Of a DNA stretch of 29,241 bases, positions 17,957 to 25,730 are shown piece by piece. The notes under the pieces are model-generated. The model did not search any database and was not told the origin of the DNA. It was given only the letters and a program-made list of their open reading frames with translations. The position numbers and the translations under genes were made by a program. Source of the DNA: Candidatus Fermentibacterota bacterium (GTDB taxonomy: Bacteria > JAFGKV01); assembly GCA_016928395.1 (NCBI GenBank), contig JAFGKV010000078.1, positions 1 through 29,241 on the forward strand, given 5' to 3'. Position 1 is the first letter of the stretch. The number at the start of each line of letters is the position of its first letter.

Positions 17957-18997
17957 GTGACGGCTTCGATTCGCAAGAGGATTCTCACCGGCGACCGTCC
18001 CACCGGCAAGCTCCATCTCGGCCACTATGTGGGGACGCTCATGAACCGGGTCAAGCTCCAGCATGAGTACGAGACCTTCATCCTCATCGCCGATGTGCAG
18101 GCCCTGAGCACCCACTGGGACCGGCCCGAAGTTCTCCGCGAGACGGTGCGGGAGGTCGCTTTGGACTACTTCGCGGTGGGCATCGATCCTGCGGTGAGCA
18201 CCATCTGCGTGCAGAGCATGATCCCGCCCATAGCCGAACTCTCCGTGATCTACGGCCTGTTTACTCGCATGAACAAACTCAGACACAATCCAACCCTGAA
18301 GACCGAGGCGCAAAGCTACGGCTACATGAAGGGCGATGACCTGATGCTGGGATTCGACAAGCTGACCTATGGGTTCTTTGGGTACCCCATCAGTCAGGCA
18401 GCGGATATCACTTTTGTCCGCGCCAATCTGGTTCCCGTCGGCGAGGACCAGGTCCCCCATATCGAACTCTGCCGTGACATCGTGGGATGGTTCAATCAGC
18501 TCTACGGGAGAGGCGCCCAGGTCATCCCCCAACCCGAGGCGTTGGTGGGCGATATACCGAGACTGTCTGGGCTGGACGGCCAGAGCAAGATGGGAAAGAG
18601 CCTGGGAAACGCCGTGTTGATCAGTGACGACGATGCCAGTATCCTGGAGTCGGTCATGCGGGCCGTGACCGACCCGCAGAAGATCAGGCGCAATGATCCG
18701 GGCCACCCTGAAGTCTGCAATGTCTTCGCCTACCATCGGGTGTTCTCGCCTCCCGATGAAGTGGCATGCATCGAACGCGACTGCCGCAGCGGCACTCTGG
18801 GATGCGTCGAGGACAAGCGCCGTTTGGCCCGCACCCTACAGCAGCTCGTGGAGCCGTTCCGTCAGAGGAGGGCGGTGTGGGAGAGCCGGCCAGACGATGT
18901 GACTGACGTTCTAATGAGCGGAACGGCCAGAGCGAGAGCGGAGGGGGAAGAGACTCTGCAGATCGTCCGCCAGGCCATGGGCATCGACTACTGGTAG
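17957..18997 (+). CDS. trpS: Tryptophanyl-tRNA synthetase, GDRPTGKLHLGHY type
   Basis: This 346-residue class I synthetase charges tRNA-Trp. The HIGH motif is HLGH (20-23) inside GDRPTGKLHLGHYVG, and the KMSKS loop is KMGKS (211-215) followed by LGNAV. The conserved IADVQAL, YPISQAADI and VGEDQVPHIELCRDI stretches confirm tryptophanyl specificity by family. The N-terminal signature resembles the clostridial/Deinococcus TrpRS-II-type branch more than the E. coli type; this is a judgement from motif memory. Whether another trpS exists elsewhere in the genome cannot be seen here. The start is fixed by the strong AAGGAGG site. Confidence 0.94.
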   Translation: MTASIRKRILTGDRPTGKLHLGHYVGTLMNRVKLQHEYETFILIADVQALSTHWDRPEVLRETVREVALDYFAVGIDPAVSTICVQSMIPPIAELSVIYGLFTRMNKLRHNPTLKTEAQSYGYMKGDDLMLGFDKLTYGFFGYPISQAADITFVRANLVPVGEDQVPHIELCRDIVGWFNQLYGRGAQVIPQPEALVGDIPRLSGLDGQSKMGKSLGNAVLISDDDASILESVMRAVTDPQKIRRNDPGHPEVCNVFAYHRVFSPPDEVACIERDCRSGTLGCVEDKRRLARTLQQLVEPFRQRRAVWESRPDDVTDVLMSGTARARAEGEETLQIVRQAMGIDYW

Positions 18998-19080
18998 CCG
19001 GGCAAACGCTGCACAGGATCAGGGTTCGGGAGAAACGAAAGCGACGAGGCAGGTGGTATATAGCCAGTGAACCGAAGGCC

Positions 19081-19100
19081 GTGCGCCCTGAACCGCGCAC
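19081..19100. terminator. Hairpin between convergent trpS and the repeat-protein gene
   Basis: The inverted repeat gtgcgc/gcgcac (19081-19086 with 19095-19100) lies in the 127-nt convergent gap, where it could end either transcript. It is short and lacks a T-run. Confidence 0.3.
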
Positions 19101-19124
19101 CTGCCGCGGAGCGAGCCCACCTCA

Positions 19125-20081
19125 TCACCCTCGAAGGTGCAGATTGATCAGCGGGAGAACCCGCAAGGCCTTCGGATTGTTGCCCGCATGGTTGAAGAGG
19201 CCGATTTGAATCCCCTGGAGCCGCTCCGTGGAGTTCACCAGCCCGATGCTGAGACCCTTGGCCTTCACCGACGCTCTACAGTAGGCGGCAACCGAGACCC
19301 CTGTAATCTCTTCGGCCTGAACGGTGAGAGCTGCCATGCCCACACCGGAGATCTTTCTGCCGCCGGCGCCGAGACCCCCAATGCAGATACCCCGGGTATC
19401 GCCTCCGCCTGCGCCAAGCCCGCCGATGGCGATGCCAGTGATGGAGCTTCCGCCAACCCCGAGCCCTCCGACCAGGAGGCCTGCCATTTCCTGCCCTCCG
19501 ATGCCCGCGCCCCCGACCGCAATGCCCCGGATGACCGAGGCGCCTACGCCCAGTCCGGCTACGAACACACCTCGCAGCTCGGTGCCCCCGACTCCAAGCC
19601 CGCCGATGGCAATGCCCCGAATTTGGTCGGAACCGATACCGACGCCCCCGACCGTAATGCCGGCGAGATCGCGGCCCGCGACGCCAAACGGAGCCGCTAC
19701 CAACCCGGTCATAGACGAACCCGTGATGCCAGCTCCGGCCACAGCAATGCCCGTGAGGTTCTCCGCCGTCATAAGCAGACCTCCAACACCCATGCCTCTC
19801 AGAGTCTGGACACTAGGACCGAACACCCCGAGGGCTATTCCATGGATGCGAGCCCGATGATTGTCTCCGGGCACCCAGACCGTGAGATTAAGACCGTTCA
19901 CCCAGAGAAGGTCCTGATCCCGGGTGTTTATCCGCACGCCGTTGACGCCCGGTGAGTTGCCCAGACTCAGGCCCCACCCTGCGGCGGGAATGGTCACGGC
20001 CCACCCTGGAGAGACCGCGAGGAAGATCATGGCACCAATCAGGAAATTCATGGAACGCAGGGTCGCAAAACTCGGCCTCAT
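19125..20081 (-). CDS. Exported glycine-rich 15-residue-repeat protein
   Basis: From ATG 20081, with a GGGAGGA site 8 nt upstream, the product has 318 residues. It begins with a signal peptide (hydrophobic FLIGAMIFLAVSPGWA, cleavage probably after the final A). After about 75 residues the chain becomes about ten exact 15-residue repeats with consensus xhxGhxhGGhGhGGx (h = hydrophobic), for example QIRGIAIGGLGVGGT, and degrades toward GLSIGLVNSTE and GIQIGLFNHAGNN near the end, closing with LPLINLHL. The C-terminal units recall the GLQIGLxN repeats of LA_2272-type surface repeat proteins. The short regular repeat suggests a narrow beta-helix or beta-roll in the periplasm or on the outer surface. 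Function is unknown. It is convergent with trpS and divergent from the EamA gene. Confidence 0.78.
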   Translation of the reverse strand: MRPSFATLRSMNFLIGAMIFLAVSPGWAVTIPAAGWGLSLGNSPGVNGVRINTRDQDLLWVNGLNLTVWVPGDNHRARIHGIALGVFGPSVQTLRGMGVGGLLMTAENLTGIAVAGAGITGSSMTGLVAAPFGVAGRDLAGITVGGVGIGSDQIRGIAIGGLGVGGTELRGVFVAGLGVGASVIRGIAVGGAGIGGQEMAGLLVGGLGVGGSSITGIAIGGLGAGGGDTRGICIGGLGAGGRKISGVGMAALTVQAEEITGVSVAAYCRASVKAKGLSIGLVNSTERLQGIQIGLFNHAGNNPKALRVLPLINLHLRG

Positions 20082-20320
20082 TGCAGTGATCCTCCCACAC
20101 TTCTCACACACCGGTCCCGCTTCTGATACACTGGACACAAGGGACCATTCTACGTCAATTGACCTGGTTCGCCAAGTACTGGCCTAACTGCGACTCTCGA
20201 TCCGCGGCTCAGCTCGGAGGGAGACGGCCGCACGGGCAGTGACTGACCCTTGGGCAACGCCCCTCCCAGGTGCCTGGGATGACGACCTGCGGTGCTGCGA
20301 CACGGCCTGAGAGGTGCGGT

Positions 20321-21244
20321 GTGGGAAAAGCATTCGATTACTCGCCCGCCTCCCGACGTAGCTTTCGTTCCCATGCCCTGCTCATGCTCACCGCCATGAT
20401 CTGGGGCTTTGCGTTCGTCGCGCAGCGCGCCGGGATGACTCACATCGGCCCTTTCACCTTCAATGCTATTCGCTTTGCCCTGGGTGCGGCAGTCCTCTCT
20501 CCGTTCGTTCGGCGGGAGGTTCCCCGGGGTCGGTCCTCTATGGCCGATGCACGGGGCATCTTGATCACAGGTGCATTGCTCTTCCTGGGCGCGTCATCGC
20601 AGCAGGCAGGCCTCGTGTTCACCACTGCAGGCAAGGCCGGTTTCATCACCGGATTGTACGTAGTGCTGGTGCCGCTGATGGCTCTGCCCCTGGGCTACCG
20701 CCCCGGGGTCGCGGCCTGGTGCGGCAGCATACTGGCGACCCTCGGGCTCTACCTTCTCTCCGCGCAACGGGGCCTTTCCTTGGCCCCGGGCGACGGACTC
20801 GTGCTCTTGGGAGCTTTCTGGTGGGCGGCCCATGTACTGGCCATAGGGCATTTTTCTCCACGGATCGGCCCTCTGCGTCTTGCTCGCGCCCAGTTCGCGG
20901 TATGCGCAGCCCTGAGTGCGGCCATCGCCATGGCCGCAGAGAGCCATGGTTTCGGCGGCATCCGGGCCGCCATTCTCCCTCTTCTCTACAGCGGCATCTT
21001 GTCAGTCGGCCTTGGCTACACTCTGCAGGTCGTTGCCCAGGAGCACACTTCCCCATCCCATGCCGCCATCATTCTCAGCCTGGAGTCGGTATTCGCGGCC
21101 GTAGGAGGCTGGGCCGTTCTTGGCGAACGGGCATCGTCACGGCAGGCCGTGGGGTGTGCGGTGATGCTGGCGGGTATGATCTGCTCCCAGATCAGCGTGC
21201 CGAGCACCAGGCACACGCGTGACGGGCCTACTGCCCGAGAATGA
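20321..21244 (+). CDS. EamA/DMT-superfamily transporter
   Basis: A polytopic inner-membrane protein of about 307 residues with ten predicted helices in two EamA-type repeats. Typical marks are MIWGFAFVAQRAG with GPFTFNAIRFALGA in the first repeat, FTTAGKAGFITGLYVVLVPL, and SPSHAAIILSLESVFAAVGGWAVLGE in the second. Family members export or import small metabolites; the substrate is not predictable. GTG 20321 is chosen because GAGAGG lies just upstream; in-frame ATG 20279 and GTG 20270 would add 14 and 17 residues of non-membrane sequence. The stop overlaps the 3' end of the convergent SPFH gene by 17 nt. Confidence 0.88.
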   Translation: MGKAFDYSPASRRSFRSHALLMLTAMIWGFAFVAQRAGMTHIGPFTFNAIRFALGAAVLSPFVRREVPRGRSSMADARGILITGALLFLGASSQQAGLVFTTAGKAGFITGLYVVLVPLMALPLGYRPGVAAWCGSILATLGLYLLSAQRGLSLAPGDGLVLLGAFWWAAHVLAIGHFSPRIGPLRLARAQFAVCAALSAAIAMAAESHGFGGIRAAILPLLYSGILSVGLGYTLQVVAQEHTSPSHAAIILSLESVFAAVGGWAVLGERASSRQAVGCAVMLAGMICSQISVPSTRHTRDGPTARE

Positions 21245-22034
21245 GCGGCAACCCATCCTTGCCTGCGCCGACCACGACGATCTTCGCATTGGGGCTGGAA
21301 GCCAACTCCTTGGTGGCCTCGATGCCCTTCCATCGTAGAATGAGATCGTTCAGCCCTTTGTTCACGATGGTCTGGTAGTCTGCGATACCCTGGGCTTCAA
21401 TCCGCTTGCGGTCGGCTTCCTGCCGCTCTTTCTCCAAAACGAACTTCATTTGCTCCGCGTGTTGCTCGGCTTCTAGTTTCCGCTCGATGGCGGCCGCCAG
21501 GACGGAGGGAAGCGTGATGCTGCGCAGCAGCAGATTCTCGGACCGTATCCCCCGCTCCAGAAGCCTGGGGGTGAGTATGGTCTTGATCTGGGTGGCGATG
21601 GAGTCGCGAGCCGAGGTGTACAGCGCCTTGGCTTCGTATCCTGAGGTTGTGCCCCGAACCGTAGATCGCAAAAGCGGCGTCACCACAATATCCACATACC
21701 TGGGCCCGATGGTCTTGTACACCGCCGGCGCCTGCGAAGCGTCGAGGCTGAACAGCAGCGAGACATCGATCTTGACCACCAGCCCCTCTTGGGAAGGAAC
21801 ATCCAGGACTTCCTTTGCCTCCTGAGTTCGCACCGAAAGCTTGTGGACCGTGGCCAGTGGGTTCACCATGTGCAGCCCCGCCGGCATGGGTTTCTCCGAG
21901 ACGGTGCCGAACAAGTCCCTGAGGCCGACATGCCCCGCGGGCACGACCACCAGACTTCGGACAAGAACGATCACGGAGACAATCACCACGATTCCCAGGG
22001 GCGCCCCCCTCATCGATCGCGGAATGTAGGCCAT
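21228..22034 (-). CDS. SPFH/band 7 prohibitin-like membrane protein
   Basis: A 268-residue protein with one N-terminal membrane helix (about 12-32), an SPFH domain (VVVPAGHVGLRDLFGTV, GLHMVNPLATVHKLSVRTQE, LLFSLD, VRGTTSGYEAKALYTSARDSI) and a charged coiled coil (LEAEQHAEQMKFVLEKERQEADRKR), followed by a short C-terminal domain. This matches prohibitin homologues, which form ring-shaped membrane assemblies and often chaperone or scaffold membrane proteases such as FtsH. No partner gene is adjacent. ATG 22034 is preceded by a purine-rich GGAGAGGGA stretch. It is convergent with and slightly overlaps the EamA transporter gene. Confidence 0.9.
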   Translation of the reverse strand: MAYIPRSMRGAPLGIVVIVSVIVLVRSLVVVPAGHVGLRDLFGTVSEKPMPAGLHMVNPLATVHKLSVRTQEAKEVLDVPSQEGLVVKIDVSLLFSLDASQAPAVYKTIGPRYVDIVVTPLLRSTVRGTTSGYEAKALYTSARDSIATQIKTILTPRLLERGIRSENLLLRSITLPSVLAAAIERKLEAEQHAEQMKFVLEKERQEADRKRIEAQGIADYQTIVNKGLNDLILRWKGIEATKELASSPNAKIVVVGAGKDGLPLILGQ

Positions 22035-22065
22035 TTCTTCCCTCTCCTCTCAGCGGTGAACACAC

Positions 22066-22077
22066 TTTCGCGCGAAA
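22066..22077. promoter_or_regulatory. 12-bp palindrome upstream of the SPFH gene
   Basis: The sequence tttcgcgcgaaa is a perfect palindrome 32 nt upstream of the SPFH start codon, a usual position for an operator. No regulator is encoded nearby and it may be chance. Confidence 0.3.
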
Positions 22078-22381
22078 CGAATAGTCCGCGTGGGGAACAG
22101 TACCTCACGATTGTGAAGAGCATATGAACCCGAAAGCCTCGGAGGCGGCGGCCCGGGCTCGGCTGCCCGTACGATCGGCGCAGGGTTGACGGTTCAATGC
22201 TCTTTTCTTCCGCTCCGGATCATCCGTCCCCGGACGTCCGCGTCTCACGCTGACTATTGCGCGGACAGGTGCAGGGTGTGCGTGAGACTGTGTGGTTCGG
22301 CCATCCATCGCAACGGTATCATAGCTGAAGCCCCAGCTTACGTATCGAGATCGGGGTCGGCAGCGATACCCCCCCGCCGGC

Positions 22382-22403
22382 GGGCAAAGTCAGAGCTTTG
22401 CCC
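22382..22403 (-). terminator. Hairpin downstream of tldE
   Basis: A perfect 8-bp inverted repeat (22382-22389 with 22396-22403) with a 6-nt loop lies 68 nt after the tldE stop on the minus strand. No U-tract follows in that direction, so it may act as an mRNA 3'-end structure. Confidence 0.4.
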
Positions 22404-22470
22404 CTCCAGGGCAACGGGGCGGTGCAGATCTCCTTTGGAGCACGACTCCGCGCCCGAACCGTGCTCTCCC

Positions 22471-23844
22471 TCACATCCCCGAGATCGACATCTCCGCGAT
22501 TCTGAAGGTCGGCGTGGCGATGGTGCCTGTAATGCGCAGGTCATTTCCCACCATGTCAATCGCCTGGATCATCTCGCGGATGGTCCCTGCGATGCTGATC
22601 CCGCGCACGGGGTAGGCCCGCTCACCATCCTCTATCCAGATACCCATGGCCGCCGAGGAGAATGCGTCGGTGGCCGGGGAGAGGTTGAGCCACCAGCCCG
22701 AAAGGCTGGTCACCAGAAGCCCGCGACCGGTAGCCGCGATGATTGCCTCCGGATCATGCGTTCCTGGCTGCAGTTGAAGATTCGAGAACCCGACATTGGG
22801 AGCCTCGCGGTACGAATCGCGGACCGCATGGCCACCCGGTTCAACCCGTAGTTTCGCCGCACTGTCCCGGTCGGTCAGGTATGCCTCTAACCTTCCTCGG
22901 TCGATCAAGGCCCGGTCTTTGGTGGGCGTCCCTTCCCCGTCGAATGATCGGTGACCGGGGCCCGCCAGGTTGTGGGGCGTGTCGCGGATCGTCACCAGAG
23001 ACGAGGCAACCGCATCTCCCAGGCGATCGGCGAAGTAGGATCGTCCCTGGACCACATGGTCACCCCGCAACGCCGCAGAAAGCCAGACCAAGAGTGGCCA
23101 CCCGATCCAGGGAGGGAAGATCACGGGGACGCGAGCGGAGACGACCGGCCTGGCTCCCAAGAGCATGGCTGCCCGCTCCCCCGCCGCAGCGCCGACCCAT
23201 TCCGCTTCGGGAAGGCTGCCCCGGCTTGGCGCGCTTACGTAGCAGGCGCCTGTGGCGCTCTGCCCATCACGCTCCGCAATGGCCTCCGCTTCGATGGTGA
23301 TCGAGCATGACGGCTCTTTCAGCGCCAGGCCCAGGGAGTTGGCCAGCGCGACAAGTCCGTTTGTCTGGGTCCACTTCACGGAAACCGTCTCGCTCACCCC
23401 CTTCACCGCCGCCATGGCCCGCTCGGCAGCCACAAGCCACGACGTGGGTTCCGTCAGCGACTGTTCCGCCAGGCCGGGATCCTGGTGGGCATGAGGGGCC
23501 ACGGCCACTGCGGCCGCCAGAGCGAATGGTTCCTCGACGGGCGGCAGAGCGCGGGCGATCTCCACCGCCTTGGCCGCCAGTGCTGCCAGGGCCGAATCCG
23601 AGAGGTCGGTGGTGTGCACGAGCGCGCGCCGGTTGCCGCTTTGCACCCGAAGTCCCAGGCCGCGGGTCAGGGCCTGCTGAAGATGCTCGACGTCGCCATG
23701 ACGAACTTCGATCTGAAGTTCTGATGCGGTCTGCGCATACGCATCGGCGGCATCCGCGCCGGAGTCGATGGCGGCACGAACGGCCCGGATGGCCGCAGCG
23801 AGGGGGTCCGTGTTCACTGCTGCTCGATGCGGTGGTGTCGTCAT
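22471..23844 (-). CDS. tldE: TldE/PmbA-type subunit of the TldD/TldE peptidase
   Basis: A 457-residue protein of the TldD/PmbA family. In characterised systems TldE (PmbA) is the non-catalytic partner of TldD in a heterodimeric metallopeptidase that digests short unfolded peptides. Family marks are RHGDVEHLQQALTRGLGLRV near the N-terminus, SYFADRLGDAVASSLVTIRD, FDGEGTPTKDRALIDRGRLEAYLTDR, and the C-terminal IAGTIREMIQAIDMVGNDLRI. The HExxxH zinc motif is absent, as expected for TldE. ATG 23844 overlaps the tldD stop as ATGA and has GGGAGG 6 nt upstream (23851-23856). There is no signal peptide, in contrast to its partner. Confidence 0.9.
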   Translation of the reverse strand: MTTPPHRAAVNTDPLAAAIRAVRAAIDSGADAADAYAQTASELQIEVRHGDVEHLQQALTRGLGLRVQSGNRRALVHTTDLSDSALAALAAKAVEIARALPPVEEPFALAAAVAVAPHAHQDPGLAEQSLTEPTSWLVAAERAMAAVKGVSETVSVKWTQTNGLVALANSLGLALKEPSCSITIEAEAIAERDGQSATGACYVSAPSRGSLPEAEWVGAAAGERAAMLLGARPVVSARVPVIFPPWIGWPLLVWLSAALRGDHVVQGRSYFADRLGDAVASSLVTIRDTPHNLAGPGHRSFDGEGTPTKDRALIDRGRLEAYLTDRDSAAKLRVEPGGHAVRDSYREAPNVGFSNLQLQPGTHDPEAIIAATGRGLLVTSLSGWWLNLSPATDAFSSAAMGIWIEDGERAYPVRGISIAGTIREMIQAIDMVGNDLRITGTIATPTFRIAEMSISGM

Positions 23845-25334
23845 GCCGTGCCTCCCACGGTGATACGGGAAATCCGAAGTGTCGGGCATGCACTGGTAAC
23901 CGGTGCCGATTGGTTTCCCTTGCCGCAGGTCCCCGGCCATGACCCGAAGTCCGCGCCGACTCGATCGATCCGCTCCAAGACTTCGATCCCGGAGCCCACC
24001 AGAGTGGCGCCCCGAATTGGCGCCGTGACCACGCCATTCTCGATGAGGTAGGCTTCAATCAACCCGAAGGTGAACTGGCCACTGGCGGTGTCCACCTCGC
24101 CTCCGCCAAAGGCTGCGGCATACACCCCTCGATCCGTGCGCTTCACGATGTCTGCCGGATCCTCATCGCCCGAGGCCAGAAAGGTATTGCTCATGCGGAC
24201 CAGCGGCGGGAATCTGAACGACTCTCGGCGACCATTGCCCGTGGAGCGGCTTCCCATGGCATGCGCAGACCTGCGATCATGGAGATACCCGGTCAGAATC
24301 CCCCGATCCACCAGGAGTGTGCGAGCAGCCGGGGTGCCTTCATCGTCGACATTGTAGCTTCCCCTCTCCCCTTCCAGGGTAGCGTCGTCGTAGATGGTCA
24401 CCAGCTTCGACGCCACCGTCTGGCCCATGCGGCCCGCGAAGATGGAGGCATTCCGCATGACCGCGTCGGCTTCGAGCCCATGACCAATGGCTTCGTGGAA
24501 CATGACACCTCCCCCCGCGGCCACTACGACGGACATCTCACCGGTGGGCGCGGGCACGGCATCCAGCATACGCATCGCCTGAAGTGCCGCCTCCCGCCCG
24601 ATCTGCTCGGGCGTCTCCCTGTCGAATAGCTCCATGCCTGCTCGACGTGACGCCCGCTGAAGGCCCTCGGCGCTTCGACCGCTTCGAGAGGCCGTGGCGG
24701 TAGCGCGGATGGAGATCATGGGGAGCATGTCCTGCAGCACCTGGCCCGTGGACGTGGCGATGAGCATGTGCTGCACCTCATCGTGGTAGCTGACGACCAC
24801 TTGCTGCACGGCCGGGTCCACCGCCCGGGCGGCGCGGTCAACCCGTTCCATGAGCGATACCTTGTCGCGTATGGGGGCACGCTCCAGGTGGTCGCGCATG
24901 GGCACCCGCGAGAAAACAGCCACGCGGCCCAGCCCCCGGGGTAGACCCGCAGGCCCCGCAGCGATGGATGCCGCGACCTCGGCGATGGGTATCAGGGCCT
25001 CCTGATCGAGGGTTTCCGCAAAACCGTAGCCGGTCTTCTCGCCATGCAGAGTCCGCACTCCCCCACCCTGCTCGACTCCATATTCCAGTGAGCGGATCTC
25101 ACTGCTGCTCATGGTGATGCGGGTGACCGCCCGAGACTCGATGTAGACATCGGCATACCAGCCGCCCCGCGCGAGCGCTCGGATCAACACCGGGGCCAAC
25201 TCCTCGTCATCGGGAAACGCCACACTGCCCGGTATGGGCTCCTCTTCCCGCCCCCACGCTCCCATGGGCGCGGCGATGAGGACTGCGGATGTCCCCTTCA
25301 GGAACGTACGCCGCGACATTCTCCATGGAACCAT
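23841..25334 (-). CDS. tldD: TldD-type zinc metallopeptidase with a Tat signal peptide
   Basis: A 497-residue catalytic subunit of the TldD/TldE peptidase. The zinc motif HEAIGH lies at 280-285, and a later Cys in the C-terminal GTCGKGNQ motif matches the third ligand of the family. Other family marks are SKLVTIYDDATLEGERGSYN, DDEGTPAARTLLVDRGILTGYL and the C-terminal PTLRISRITVGG. Unlike E. coli TldD it begins with a textbook twin-arginine signal: SRRTFLK (7-13), hydrophobic SAVLIAAPMGA, then a polar cleavage region. ATG 25334 is supported by GAGAGGAG 6 nt upstream (25341-25348). Export of a folded, metal-loaded enzyme to the periplasm is the inference. It is coupled to tldE by an ATGA overlap. 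Confidence 0.92.
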   Translation of the reverse strand: MVPWRMSRRTFLKGTSAVLIAAPMGAWGREEEPIPGSVAFPDDEELAPVLIRALARGGWYADVYIESRAVTRITMSSSEIRSLEYGVEQGGGVRTLHGEKTGYGFAETLDQEALIPIAEVAASIAAGPAGLPRGLGRVAVFSRVPMRDHLERAPIRDKVSLMERVDRAARAVDPAVQQVVVSYHDEVQHMLIATSTGQVLQDMLPMISIRATATASRSGRSAEGLQRASRRAGMELFDRETPEQIGREAALQAMRMLDAVPAPTGEMSVVVAAGGGVMFHEAIGHGLEADAVMRNASIFAGRMGQTVASKLVTIYDDATLEGERGSYNVDDEGTPAARTLLVDRGILTGYLHDRRSAHAMGSRSTGNGRRESFRFPPLVRMSNTFLASGDEDPADIVKRTDRGVYAAAFGGGEVDTASGQFTFGLIEAYLIENGVVTAPIRGATLVGSGIEVLERIDRVGADFGSWPGTCGKGNQSAPVTSACPTLRISRITVGGTA

Positions 25335-25730
25335 CACAGACTCCTCTCGCTCTGCAACGGCGCATTGCCCGCGCCACCGCCGAACACACCGATGTAACGA
25401 CAACGTGCCAAGATGTGATCGCGCTTCACCGCCGGCAAGACGCGGCTGGCCCCCTGAACACCTTCCAGTCGACGGTTCACGGTTGGCAGCACGGCTTCCG
25501 CTGGAAGCTTTCAACGATCGGCTCGCGGCCTTGGGCATCTCTCCCCAGGCCTATGGGCACAGGGAAGTCAGACTACGTGAACAGTCGCCACAACGCATTC
25601 CGCACTCGCAAGGTTGTATGAAGGCTGCCCCACACTGCACGCCTGACTTGATCTTCTGCCGCGGGGCGCCATGTTACGGCGTCGTGGAAGAGCTGCCCAG
25701 TGCGAAAACCCTGTCCATGGGAGGTTCCTG
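25335..25730. other. Divergent intergenic region between tldD and the GH13 gene
   Basis: This 396-nt stretch must carry the promoters for both tldD (-) and the glucan-active enzyme gene (+). Apart from a small hairpin (25494-25499 with 25503-25508) I see no clear operator or promoter pair. The frames open across it show no recognisable protein. Confidence 0.5.
25719..25724 (+). promoter_or_regulatory. Ribosome binding site deciding the ATG start at 25731
   Basis: GGGAGG is 6 nt before ATG 25731, which starts exactly at a signal peptide. The in-frame ATG at 25671 would put 20 extra charged residues before it. Confidence 0.6.

Larger units (their letters stand above)
22035..22470. other. Intergenic stretch between tldE and the SPFH gene
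   Basis: A 436-nt gap between two minus-strand genes. It holds the 12-bp palindrome at 22066-22077 and the hairpin at 22382-22403, both listed separately. I found no convincing promoter boxes, no RNA gene and no coding region. Confidence 0.5.

Noticed and set aside
17846-18736. Upstream extension of the orphan exported protein's frame across trpS
   Set aside because: The frame is open on the minus strand to 18736, but trpS on the other strand has full synthetase motifs and a strong ribosome site. The signal peptide and ribosome site at 17845 mark the real start.
19137-19955. Plus-strand open frames with apparent repeats (Ala/Asp- and Pro-rich)
   Set aside because: They mirror the 15-residue repeats of the minus-strand protein. 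Periodicity in the DNA makes all frames look repetitive, but only the minus frame has a signal peptide and ribosome site.
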